DNA of 64,000 bases from Nilaparvata lugens (lineage: Eukaryota > Arthropoda > Insecta > Hemiptera > Delphacidae): positions 59,383,274-59,447,273 of the forward strand of contig NC_052510.1 in NCBI RefSeq assembly GCF_014356525.2, in the 5' to 3' direction. Both the position numbers and the translations under genes were made by a program. This document shows, one piece after another, positions 34,101 to 40,100 of this stretch (position 1 is the stretch's first letter; every line of letters begins with the position of its first letter). Below the pieces are notes generated by a model. It saw only the letters and a program-made list of their open reading frames with translations, was not told the DNA's origin and searched no databases.

Positions 34101-36198
34101 GCTTATAAGCCCAAAATGGTTCCAATTCTTATAGTTAGACAACAGTCCAAATGTAGCTAGGTTATGTGTCACTCAACATTCTTCAATTACACACTCAATT
34201 TAAAATTCAGAACACACAAAAATCATTTTTAAATTAAAAAAAAATACTTCTAAATTGAATTGAATCAATCACAATTAATTAGAAAATTTCAAACTTTTTT
34301 TTTCAATTGAATAAGAGTGGTGTTTCTTGTTGTAGAGCTGAGCTGGTGGGTGCTATACAGCCTATGATTAACCCATTACTTGCACAATAATCCTCATGGT
34401 ATACTAGTTCAGAAATAATGTTTATTCACATAATGTGATGACTCACCTCTTTTTTCAACTTTTTCTTTTCCTTATGAGTCAACTTCTTTGCCGTAGTTGA
34501 ATCTGTGAACAGTCAAACATAATTAAGTTAGAATTAAGTTTGTTTTTCGGAAGGCTAATTCTTCAAAATTATATTTTTAATATGTGATTAATTCCTATTT
34601 TGATTATAATAATGTGAAATATTTCTTCTATGTCTGGTTGAAGCATCTAAATTTGAAAATCTACTTTGTAAAAATACTTGAGGAAAAGAATGCTTTGAAT
34701 TGAAATAATGACATTGAATAAGGGTACAAGACTTGACCTATTTCGGTCTATGAGTTATCTGAATTTGGGAAAGGAATAGCACAAGGTTATCTTATTTTTC
34801 CTCTCCCTATCATTTTGATAAGGTAGGCTATACTTATTGTATAAATAAATTAGTGAATAAATGCATAGTGGATATTCTCATCTTATGTAAAGTTGAATTA
34901 ATGATAATTTTTGCAACTTATGTGAGTGAAGAATTCTCACAGAGACAATGCTTGAAATTCTTGACGCAATGCTTCACGCAAAGCCAGGTGTAAATTCAAA
35001 GTGTTCAAGTTGATTTATAGCTTGATAAATCATCACCATAATTTTTTATAGAAAAGAATTGAATTAATTTTTAAGAGCTTATATAGTACTAATGCTTACT
35101 TCAAACTAAACCATAATTTAAAGATAAGATTATTACATTTTTAACAATGAGTGTATGATGTTCTTTAGTGAGAGTAATTGAATATTTTTTCAACACTGAA
35201 AACACGATAAATGACTCATTTATTTTTGTTGATGATGATGGGTTTTGAACTCCTGTTTTGATATTGGAATGGAAATGTTCAAGCCTTTGGCTAGGCTACA
35301 TGAAATTATTTATTATTGGACGGAGTTTTGTTATTATATCAGTTATAAAGAGAAAATGATTCATAAAATTGAAAAACTCACCAGGCTGAGGAGCTTCTTC
35401 TGATGGATCGACCACATAAGTTGCATCCAGATCTGTTGGACGAGTTTCAGTCAAAGAATTCGACTGACTTGTACTCACTTCCTTTTCCTTGGGTAAATCG
35501 ACTTTGGATAGACTCTCAGTAATTTCATCAACCTCAGTATTCTTTTTATCTTTTTTAGCAGGTTTCTTACTAACATTCTTTGTTTTTTCATCAACTTTAT
35601 CCTCTACTTCATTATCTTCATCCGAAATATCACTATCATCCTTCTTGGGGATAAGAAATGTCTTTTTTCTTGAAGTTACTGTTTCAGGAATAGCAAAATC
35701 ATCTTTTTCTGATAAATCTCCATCATCTGAGTTATCCTCTTCTTCTTCCAACTGAATTTTTGGTTTTTGTTTCTTCTTTATTTTTCTGGCCATTTCCGCA
35801 ATAGGAATGTCATCACTGTCCGTTTCATCACTTTTAGCAGCAAGCATATTAATTTTTGGTTCATCTTCATCATCACTCCAATCATCACCTTTACCTTTTT
35901 TCTGTTTTTTCTTAACAGTAGATTTACTCTTGGCAGCTGGTTTAGATCCTGATTGATCTGATTTACCATTGGCAGTGGTTGGTGGATCTTCTTTTTTGGC
36001 TTTCTGCTTTGCTTTCTTTCCGGCCTTTGATTGGCTCTCTTCATCACTTACATTGTTTTCAACTATCGGCTTCTCATCATCGCTGGAATCACCTCTCTTA
36101 CCTCTACCTTTTTTCTTGCCCTTACCTTTGACTCCTGCATCTGTATTTTCATCAGGAAAATCATCCTTCTTAGAAGCCTTGTTTTTCTTTGGCGGCAT
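6997..36198 (-). CDS. ABCF1: ABCF1, ATP-binding cassette sub-family F member 1 (complete, 9 exons)
   Basis: Soluble twin-ABC ATPase without membrane segments. In animals ABCF1 (ABC50) binds eIF2 and ribosomes and promotes translation initiation. Joined exons: 36198-35382, 34502-34447, 32281-32141, 29880-29780, 25696-25471, 22273-22041, 18104-17510, 13991-13685, 7184-6997. They total 2664 nt with consistent phases, giving 887 residues (human about 845). Residues 1-272 are a charged Lys/Asp/Glu/Ser tail, as in animal ABCF1. [17 protein letters not shown] linker follows. ABC1 has Walker A GPNGHGKTT (369-377), Q399, signature FSGGW (485-489), Walker B ending LLDEP (507-511) and H539. A Lys/Glu coiled linker spans about 568-625. 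ABC2 has Walker [10 protein letters not shown] (693-701), Q730, LSGGQ (778-782), LILDEP (799-804) and H832. Both sites look competent. ATG at 36198 is the first Met of the open frame. The introns are packed with transposons and with copies of the gene's own exon edges. Confidence 0.95.
7352..7860 (+). mobile_element. ACTTTCC-family element, older partial copy in ABCF1 intron 8
   Basis: It starts TTTTTACTTTCCTTGCCC and shares the terminal hairpin, the GGTCCCCTGAGTCC landmark, a TG tract and the diverged body. The right end with GTGCGCCACACC is not found, so the copy is truncated or eroded. Confidence 0.6.
8262..8518. repeat. Fragment of the GTCCACGTTATAATGGC TIR family
   Basis: Carries GAAGTCCACGTTATAATGGC at 8264 and CCCACGTTATAATGACAGTG at 8461, direct rather than inverted, suggesting two broken ends of the family seen at 25850-26832. 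Confidence 0.5.
8519..9442. mobile_element. Multi-level foldback element in ABCF1 intron 8
   Basis: Outer ends (8519-8577 and 9385-9442) share GATTTGTATATCATGAAGCT inverted. Inside, 8580-8965 is a 385-bp inverted repeat centred near 8771. A third palindrome lies at 8985-9090 (TTTATCGCTCGCGCAAAA). These are nested or stepwise-grown foldbacks without coding function. Confidence 0.7.
9960..13642 (+). mobile_element. Decayed non-LTR retrotransposon (CR1/Jockey-like) in ABCF1 intron 8, antisense to the gene
   Basis: 10169-11272 encodes an apurinic-type endonuclease: HTNIRSL, LSETW, YRSPA, GDINLN, CIDHIFF and TDHYSV carry the catalytic Asn, Glu, Asp and His. The frame then shifts. 11431-11838 holds the reverse transcriptase fingers ([17 protein letters not shown]). 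11970-12020 holds [11 protein letters not shown] followed by stops and a small deletion. 12068-13090 holds [12 protein letters not shown], the FADD catalytic motif and the thumb. An AATAAA and a short (AATTC)n tail end the copy at 13642, as in CR1/L2-type elements with microsatellite tails. The 5' limit is uncertain. Several frame breaks make it inactive. Confidence 0.85.
13619..13642 (+). repeat. (AATTC)n LINE tail
   Basis: Five-base repeats directly after AATAAATTC, marking the 3' end of the 10-13.6 kb LINE about 40 bases from the exon 8 donor of ABCF1. Confidence 0.8.
13685..13991 (-). CDS. ABCF1: ABCF1 exon 8 (ABC2 Q-loop, signature, Walker B)
   Basis: 307 nt with acceptor TTTTTCAAG and donor GTTAGA, a weaker match than the other donors. 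It encodes [10 protein letters not shown], the signature LSGGQKARV and [18 protein letters not shown], ending at EYKG in phase 1. Confidence 0.93.
15107..15226. mobile_element. 120-bp MITE
   Basis: Inverted ends AATCACACGTATTCTTCTAT and ATAGAAGTGTATTAGTGAT, with TTCGATGAC next to the centre. AT-rich. Confidence 0.55.
15470..16501. mobile_element. 1.03-kb element with 164-bp inverted terminal arms
   Basis: 15470-15633 and 16338-16501 are inverted repeats with only scattered differences. Each outer part carries the palindrome CCGGTCTCACAGACCGG followed by TGTTTCGGTTAAAGTGATAT. The interior (15855-16330) is a copy of the composite repeat found at 38.7 and 43 kb. No transposase is seen, so it is non-autonomous. 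Class unknown. Confidence 0.8.
16630..17420. repeat. Scattered ACCGGTCT...CCGG/TGTTTCGG palindromic motifs
   Basis: Short palindromes resembling the ends of the 15.5-16.5 kb element recur at about 16637-16655, 16681-16700 and 17357-17380 (twice TGTTTCGGTT follows). They may be remnants of further element ends. Between them I see only AT-rich intron sequence. Confidence 0.5.
17510..18104 (-). CDS. ABCF1: ABCF1 exon 7 (H-loop 1, inter-ABC linker, Walker A 2)
   Basis: 595 nt with acceptor TTTTACAG and donor GTGAGT. It starts [15 protein letters not shown] (switch histidine 539), continues through a Lys/Glu-rich coiled linker and the conserved FPDPPPL segment, and ends after Walker [10 protein letters not shown] at NHRL in phase 0. 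Confidence 0.95.
18172..18253 (-). pseudogene. Partial copy of the ABCF1 exon 7 acceptor edge, in intron 6
   Basis: Read on the plus strand, this segment aligns with 18066-18150, roughly 75-80 percent by eye, at an offset of about 106 bases. It covers the intron tail, the acceptor position and about 35 nt of exon 7 coding sequence. The acceptor dinucleotide AG has become AT (18211-18210), so it cannot act as the same splice site. It looks like a decayed tandem duplication of the exon border. Confidence 0.7.
18545..19302 (+). pseudogene. 3' part of a non-LTR retrotransposon polyprotein (zinc-knuckle end), decayed
   Basis: Two overlapping frames (18545-18808 and 18763-19143) read through one frameshift into a C-terminal Cys-His knuckle, [19 protein letters not shown] (C-x2-C-x9-H-x4-C), typical of the end of insect LINE ORF2 proteins. 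An in-frame TAA at 19141 interrupts it, and the same frame then continues to a natural end at 19302. An AATAAA near 19786 may end the copy. It lies in ABCF1 intron 6, antisense. Confidence 0.6.
20208..20440. mobile_element. AAGGTGCGTA-type MITE, GC-rich interior
   Basis: Ends GCTGCGTACACATATACGCG and GTCTGTACGCACCTTTAG are inverted. The interior has unusually high GC content with repeated CTCCGCCCTCG and CGCACCGCAGTCG. This explains the cluster of overlapping long open frames here on both strands, which I do not count as genes. Confidence 0.65.
20945..21765. mobile_element. Two nested inverted-repeat elements
   Basis: Outer: ATTCCTCGACTGCACGAC and CAGCCAATCGGAGAGCTT arms (20962-21093) plus outer ends CCGTTTCCACACTTACCG and, beyond the insert, GTGTAAAAACGG. 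Inner: ends CGTCCACTGGAACCG and CGGTTCCAGTGGACG span about 21098-21750 and interrupt the outer element's right arm right after AATCGGTA. Confidence 0.7.
21782..21977 (-). pseudogene. Three tandem partial copies of the ABCF1 exon 6 donor edge
   Basis: The last roughly 45 coding bases of exon 6 plus its GTGAGT donor recur just downstream in intron 6, at 21929-21977 and 21839-21887. A shorter, decayed copy lies at 21782-21805. The two longer copies differ from the true exon end at only a few positions and keep an intact CTGGATAA/GTGAGT donor context. Spacing is about 105 and 90 bases. The shared intronic spacer (an AAGCCAGT, GACAGGAAA type sequence) shows that the duplicated unit included intron sequence. 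Confidence 0.85.
22041..22273 (-). CDS. ABCF1: ABCF1 exon 6 (ABC1 signature and Walker B)
   Basis: 233 nt with acceptor TTTCAG and donor GTGAGT. It contains the ABC signature FSGGWRMR and Walker [12 protein letters not shown]. It ends in phase 2 and the split codon becomes Asn525. Both edges of this exon have extra partial copies in the neighbouring introns (22390-22428 and 21782-21977). Confidence 0.94.
22390..22428 (-). pseudogene. Partial copy of the ABCF1 exon 6 acceptor edge, in intron 5
   Basis: A polypyrimidine tract and an intact CAG acceptor are followed by 39 nt reading [13 protein letters not shown]. The true exon 6 starts [13 protein letters not shown]. The coding similarity is clear and mostly synonymous or conservative, then it breaks off at a G/GT. 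Just upstream (22444-22714) a small inverted-repeat element has split the copied intron flank. Confidence 0.8.
22444..22714. mobile_element. Small TIR element splitting a copied exon flank
   Basis: Inverted ends CACAGTATAC...GGAAACTTG, with a direct repeat GCGTCACCA on both sides (22437-22445 and 22715-22723), overlapping the terminus by two bases. A 7-9 bp duplication would suit an hAT-type MITE. It contains GTCACGTGAC. Confidence 0.55.
23509..23799 (-). pseudogene. C-terminal fragment of a LINE ORF2 ([15 protein letters not shown] type)
   Basis: 96 residues including [34 protein letters not shown] and [15 protein letters not shown]. This Cys-His ending is common in insect non-LTR retrotransposons of the Jockey/R1 kind. 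The 5' portion is missing. It sits in intron 5 in the same orientation as ABCF1. Confidence 0.65.
24165..24403. repeat. Near-perfect inverted repeat, 113-bp arms, ABCF1 intron 5
   Basis: Arms 24165-24277 and 24290-24403 are complementary apart from one or two single-base indels, around a loop of about 12 bases (CATCAGGCTCAT). The arms contain GAGTGAAATGCATTCC and TTACTAGTAAATATTTG. No target duplication is evident. When transcribed with ABCF1 it would fold into a long hairpin. Confidence 0.9.
24502..24634. mobile_element. 133-bp MITE
   Basis: Inverted ends AATTACTAGTACCCTCTTTA and TAAAGAGGGTAACTAGTAAT with a short AT-rich middle. Confidence 0.7.
24983..25328. mobile_element. TTGGCCCA-type MITE
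   Basis: Ends GATCCACAAGTTGGCCCA and TGGGCCAACATGTGGATG are inverted. A relative lies at 44385-44530, sharing CGTTGGGCCAACATGTAG. Confidence 0.6.
25471..25696 (-). CDS. ABCF1: ABCF1 exon 5 (rest of Walker A 1, Q-loop)
   Basis: 226 nt with acceptor TTCACAG and donor GTAAAC. It completes Walker A ([10 protein letters not shown]) and carries the Q-loop in ILYCEQEV. It ends with the charged helix MTVQERLKE in phase 0. Confidence 0.93.
25850..26832. mobile_element. 983-bp TIR element (TAGTGAGGYCCACGTTATAA ends)
   Basis: Inverted ends of about 27 bp (AGTGAGGTCCACGTTATAAT and complement) and an AT-rich interior without coding potential. Related ends occur at 8265-8285 and 8458-8480. Confidence 0.75.
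26937..28220. mobile_element. AAGGTGCGTA-type MITE carrying the 27-28 kb LINE
   Basis: Inverted ends: CTTTAGGTGCGTACAGAT with GCGAACATGAGCAATTCACT at 26937-26985, mirrored at 28171-28220. The LINE fragment fills the middle. The element sits inside a further inverted-repeat element (26841-28503). Confidence 0.75.
27057..28167 (-). mobile_element. 5'-truncated LINE with poly(A), nested in an inverted-repeat element
   Basis: 28167 down to about 27663 encodes the RT thumb and C-terminus ([46 protein letters not shown]). It is clearly related to the 3' half of the 10-13 kb LINE. After the 3' UTR an AATAAA is followed by an A-tract at about 27074-27057. The copy sits inside a TIR element (26937-28220), so it inserted after that element. 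Confidence 0.75.
29513..29620 (+). repeat. GCCGGGACCGACGG interspersed repeat, copy 1
   Basis: About 110 bp with GTGACCTGGCTGGCTCAGG, GGTCTGGTGTC, CCTAACGACTGCTT and GCAGCCGGGACCGACGGC. Related copies at 57566-57700 and 59883-60040 suggest a SINE-like or MITE family. No tRNA promoter boxes were confirmed. Confidence 0.65.
29780..29880 (-). CDS. ABCF1: ABCF1 exon 4 (start of ABC1, first half of Walker A)
   Basis: 101 nt with acceptor TTTTTCAG and donor GTGAGT. It begins [10 protein letters not shown] and ends inside Walker A 1 at GPNG. The split glycine codon (phase 2) is completed by the first base of exon 5, so the intron interrupts the P-loop. Confidence 0.93.
30849..31211. mobile_element. 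AAGGTGCGTA-type MITE with an internal near-perfect hairpin, intron 3
   Basis: Outer ends are TATAAAGGTGCGTA and TATAAGGTGCGTAC (inverted). An inner hairpin (about 30880-30949 and 30994-31064) has 70-bp arms containing GTGACGTCAGCACAGG and TTCGTGTGACGTCA. Inner and outer parts may be two nested elements. Confidence 0.8.
32141..32281 (-). CDS. ABCF1: ABCF1 exon 3
   Basis: 141 nt, phase 0 to 0, with acceptor GTCTGCAG and donor GTAGGC. It encodes residues 292-338, starting LEYQKQV and running to AVDIK, and leads into the first ABC domain. The first codon is TTG, an internal Leu and not a start. Confidence 0.92.
32668..33085 (+). repeat. Interspersed repeat, GACCGAGCGAAGTGAGG family, copy 2
   Basis: An uninterrupted copy from GACCGAGCGAAGTGAGG to TTCACAGAACTACTAGT in ABCF1 intron 2. 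It is a useful reference for the empty insertion site of the ACTTTCC element at 45.36 kb. Confidence 0.65.
33526..33834. mobile_element. TATACTCCGT MITE, copy 1
   Basis: Inverted ends TATACTCCGTGCAAAATTAC and GTAATTTTGTACGGAATATA, about 309 bp, in ABCF1 intron 2. The interior has GGTAGAGATACAACGG and TCAATCGAC-like stretches in common with 57140-57428. Confidence 0.75.
34043..34175 (-). repeat. Short LINE/SINE 3' tail, copy 1
   Basis: (TTTA)n followed by CAACTTACAGTAAAGTACC and ACAGTCCAAATGTAGCTAGG. A matching copy lies at 60361-60482. The minus-strand orientation places an A-rich tail at the 3' end. Confidence 0.55.
34447..34502 (-). CDS. ABCF1: ABCF1 exon 2 (56-nt micro-exon)
   Basis: A 56-nt exon with acceptor TTCACAG and donor GTGAGT. 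It encodes the end of the lysine-rich linker ([14 protein letters not shown]), strongly conserved in animal ABCF1. It is too short to show up as an open reading frame by length and was found by splice sites plus homology. Phase 1 in, phase 0 out. Confidence 0.9.
35382..36198 (-). CDS. ABCF1: ABCF1 exon 1 (start codon, charged N-terminal tail)
   Basis: Starts [14 protein letters not shown] and encodes residues 1-272 plus one base (phase 1). Low-complexity alternating Lys and Asp/Glu/Ser blocks include likely casein-kinase-2-type sites (Ser-Asp-Asp-Glu). The corresponding mammalian region binds eIF2. The donor is a consensus GTGAGT immediately after base 35382. The open frame continues into the intron, so the exon end rests on the donor and on the frame of the next exon. 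Confidence 0.93.
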
Positions 36199-36970
36199 TT
36201 TGTGAAAAGAGAAATAAACCGTAACAATGAACTGATAAAAATACCGTGGTGCACAAGAATGATTAATTCAATGATAGGTAAATAAAAAAACCGTTCGATC
36301 AAAAGATTTATAAATTAAATTATATTAAAAGATAAGATATTTGACATGATTTTGCATCACATTACCAAACAGATTGTCTAGACACGCACTCATAACCAGA
36401 CTTATTCAGTATCACACAATCTATGAAGATGGAGACATAGAAACTTGATTGAGTAGAATCACTGTCCCTGGATTATTCAAAGAGTACTATACTATTTAAT
36501 AATTTGTTTTTATACTGTAAATTCTGCTGAATATATTGTTTTAAACTGTATTTTGTAGAACGTATGGTGCAGACTTGCAATGATTGATGATATTTCGAGG
36601 TTATAAAGGATTCAAGTTTTTCAAGGCCTACACTATTTCGTGGTCTTTTCTTATATCCAACAATATTTCAAGTCAGAAAAAGTAATTGTTTAGACTCTTT
36701 TTATTAATTTTAATTTTATTTATTATTAATCCGGAATAAATTAATGATATATCAATCCTGAATGAAATTTTAGATGAAAATCACATTTCTAAGCTTCTGA
36801 GGCATTCATTTCAAACAAAAATGAAATATAAATGGTCATGACAAGACCAAAGCCAGCTGATAAAAAAAATAAATGGAAGTATCTTGATTGATATAACCTC
36901 AATCTCAACATACATTTACAGAATTATTTTTTGAATTGTTTGTTCATTTTCCAGTTTATCGTTTATAATT
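36199..36970. promoter_or_regulatory. Head-to-head intergenic region between ABCF1 and mRpL30
   Basis: 772 bp separate the two start codons, so the upstream regions of both genes must lie here. I see no clear TATA or Inr pair and no CpG-rich island; the sequence is AT-rich. A shared bidirectional promoter for two translation-related housekeeping genes is inferred from geometry only. Confidence 0.5.
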
Positions 36971-37101
36971 ATGAATATTAATAATTGTGTCAATCTTATT
37001 GGTAAAGATTTCTTTCGGGTATTTTCTAGGGAGTATAAAATACGTGCTCTAAAATCATGGGAAGGCGGCATAAAGCATCATGGCTTTACTTACTATCCCA
37101 G
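36971..37101 (+). CDS. mRpL30: mRpL30 exon 1 (presequence)
   Basis: ATG at 36971 opens a frame beginning MNINNCVNLIGKDFF and ending KHHGFTYYPR, the last codon split AG/G. The donor reads AG/GCAAGT, a textbook GC-type 5' splice site. The only nearby GT would shift the frame into an immediate stop in exon 2. A competing ATG at 37057 lies in a different frame with no homology. Confidence 0.88.
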
Positions 37102-40100
37102 GCAAGTAAACACTTTTTAATAATAAAAAATTGTTTAGTCTGTTTTTTGAATTGTTTATTGTTTTGTATCATAATAATGACCAGGGACCAGTGTTTCCAT
37201 AGACCAGCGGTAGCCAACGTCGGCAAGCTATCGCTACACGGGACGATATCAAAACCTAACCTATTTAAAATCAGAATATAATTTTGAATGCTAGTGCCAA
37301 CTCCTTATTTTATCAACTCAGAAATCACTACTCACACAACAGTATACATGGTTTTGGCCGCGACACCACACGTTAACTTATCATGGAAGAGTTTGACCTT
37401 AATACCTTCAGCTTCATCCATTACCCACAATTGTGGGATCGATGGCGTCAAAAAATCAAAACACGTACAAACACATGAAAAAAACTAACAGTTCAGATGG
37501 CAGTGATCCAGTGCTCACGCTCTCAATAAAAATTCAAATTATCACCCATAAATTCGTTCACACTGTAGTATGCCTTTGCACACAGTAGCTTCCGGACGGT
37601 TCTCCTGTAGGCGGCCTCATCCAATTGCTTCAGACTATTAGGCAGTTTGTTGTAGAATTTCAGGGCTGAAATCCTGTAACTGGCCTGTGATCGGTGGAGG
37701 CGTCTCCTGGGGATATCCAACAGCTCACTGCGCCTGGTGTTGTGGCAGTGGATGTCACTACGGGCAGCTAGAGTATGCTGTATCTTCTTGACATAGACCA
37801 AGCACAGGATGATGTAATGGCTGAAGACAGTCAGTACACCAAGGTGAGCAAAGATGGGCTTGCAGTGGGCAAGATGATTGCTGCCTGTTATAATTCTTAT
37901 AGCCCTCCTTTGCAGTCTCAGCACATCAGCAACACCCGCTGAATGACCCCACAGAAGCAAGCCATAGGTAATGTGGCAATGGAAGAGTGCATGATACATC
38001 ATTATCAGGTACTTCTCAGTCACCAGGCCCCTCATCTTGAGCAGCAGAAAGCAAATGCGGGAGAGTCGACTGGTTACTTGCTGTGTATGACTGTTCCAGC
38101 TGAGTTTGCTATCCAAGACAAAACCCAGCAGCTTCACTGGATTCTGAGGGTCACGCGGCTCATGTGACAAGCTGCAGATGATCATTTGGGTCTTGTCCTC
38201 ATTCAGCTGGAATCGATTAGCCAGGAACCATGAAGTGGCAGATCGAAGATGCTCCGCAGATGCCTCCAAAACCCGCTCAAGCTCAGCACCCGATGACAGT
38301 AGAGATGCATCATCGGCGAACATCAGAGAGGAACCGTGGTCGTCGAGGTCATTTATCATGACAAGGAACAATGTAGGCCCCAGCACCGATCCCTGAGGAA
38401 CACCAAAAGTTATCGGAAGTGTCCGGGAGTTTGCACCACTGAGGGAGACAAGCTGAGTCCTTCCAGAAAGGTAAGAGCCCAAGATGGAAAGGGCAGAGTC
38501 TCTAAGACCATAAAAGCTCAGCTTTCTAAGAAGAATGGCATGGTCCACGCAGTCAAAGGCTCGGCTCAGATCACAAAGAGCAAGAGCAAGAGACTCACCA
38601 TCCTCGAAGGCAGCATCAATCCGCTCAGCCACATGATCGACTGCATTGAGTGCAACCAACATTATACAGTTCAGGCGGTACGTTGGCCTGGTCAAGCCTG
38701 ACGTATCCTCTAACTCGTCTACAGGCCAGAAAAAATACTTTTAGTTCCCAATTGTATACGTCTCCAGGGTAGACGCTGGCACGTCCACCACACAGGCGAT
38801 CAAAAGGGGACGCGAGGATTTCGGAAAGAAGCACCTGTGAGAGGGTTTTTTGACATGCTATGATGTTACTTCCAAAGACGAAGGCGTTATCAGAGTCTCA
38901 CAGTCTGGCCTATGGGTGTTTCACTACCAGTCACTGGGGTACACTGATTCCCATAGTCTGGTCTCTCTCTGACTACCCCGAAACTCCACCGGAGACTTCA
39001 CTGTGCCCAGCTTCTCCCAGAGACTGAGAGTTGTGGTGACTCGATCAAATCATGAACCTCCCATAGTCTTGAGCCTTCACCCAGCCGTACTGCCTTAATC
39101 CAGGCTACTTGTAGGGACGGAGTCACACAGTCAGCCATATGCTATGGTTCCCCATGGTTATCATTTTCTCTTTACCATGAGAATCAGCGCCAGCAACTGG
39201 GGGATCCAGTACTTCCTGAGACGGGGTGAGGAATGAACTCCAAAGGAGCTCAAGCTTCAACCTGATCCCCAGGACCAACAGTATACTGATATACCGTCAA
39301 GCAGGGTGACTATGGTCCTGAGGGGTGACTATAGTCAAATTTGAAAATTTGTTATTATATTGATTTTCTTGGAAACGAGTAAAGCTATTATGAAATAAAA
39401 AATACCCACTTATTCTCCACTATGTTGTGATCATTTTGACATATGAAACAATAATCCAATGTCAAAATGGTTTCTTTAAAAAAAAAATCGGATCCTTTTT
39501 TTATTTTCTAAACTCCTCGGTCCAAATATATGAAGATGTAGTCCCTGGCATATAATTTTTGTGTGACTAAGCCTGGTATGTAATAAAGAGGTTCTGTGAG
39601 TTTCAGTTGTACATCTTATTGTATTTTTTTTGTAAACGCTACCAAAATCTTGACTGCAATGGGGTGACTATGGTCAAAGCTAAAAAGAATTTTGACTGAG
39701 TGCAAATTCAGAATTTAATTTTTTTCAACGAAGTTTCATAATATATTATGTGTCCGACTCCTTCATCTTATCCTTATTTTGTGAAAAATGAAGATTCAAA
39801 ATTTCTTTTCATAGCTTTTCTTGCATTTTATCTTGTTTCATCACTCTTTATAATTTAAATACTTGATAATGGAATGAATATCATCAGATCACGTGAACAA
39901 AAAAAAAATAAAAGGGTGGGCCCACCTGAGATACTATATGATAACACTGTACTCCTGATAAGTTGAAAATTTTCAAGCTGAAAGTAGATTAATTTGTTGC
40001 ACATTCGGTTCAAATATTAACAAATGGTACCAAATATCACCAATATTATCTATTATACATAGTGAGAACGAATTACTCTGAAGCTTTCTATTCTTACTGA

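Noticed and set aside
35489..36285. Several plus- and minus-strand frames overlapping ABCF1 exon 1
   Set aside because: Shadows of the low-complexity Lys/Glu/Ser-coding exon. The minus-strand frame starting at 36198 has the homology and the splice continuity.
37057..37281. Plus-strand frame starting MGRRHKASWLY over mRpL30 exon 1
   Set aside because: Wrong frame. The frame from 36971 gives the GFTYYPR family motif and joins exon 2 in phase.
15312..37376. Shared 28-base phrase GGTTYTGGCCGCKACACCAC at 15312 and 37348
   Set aside because: Too short to assign. Probably a leftover of a common repeat, with no structure around it that I can support.
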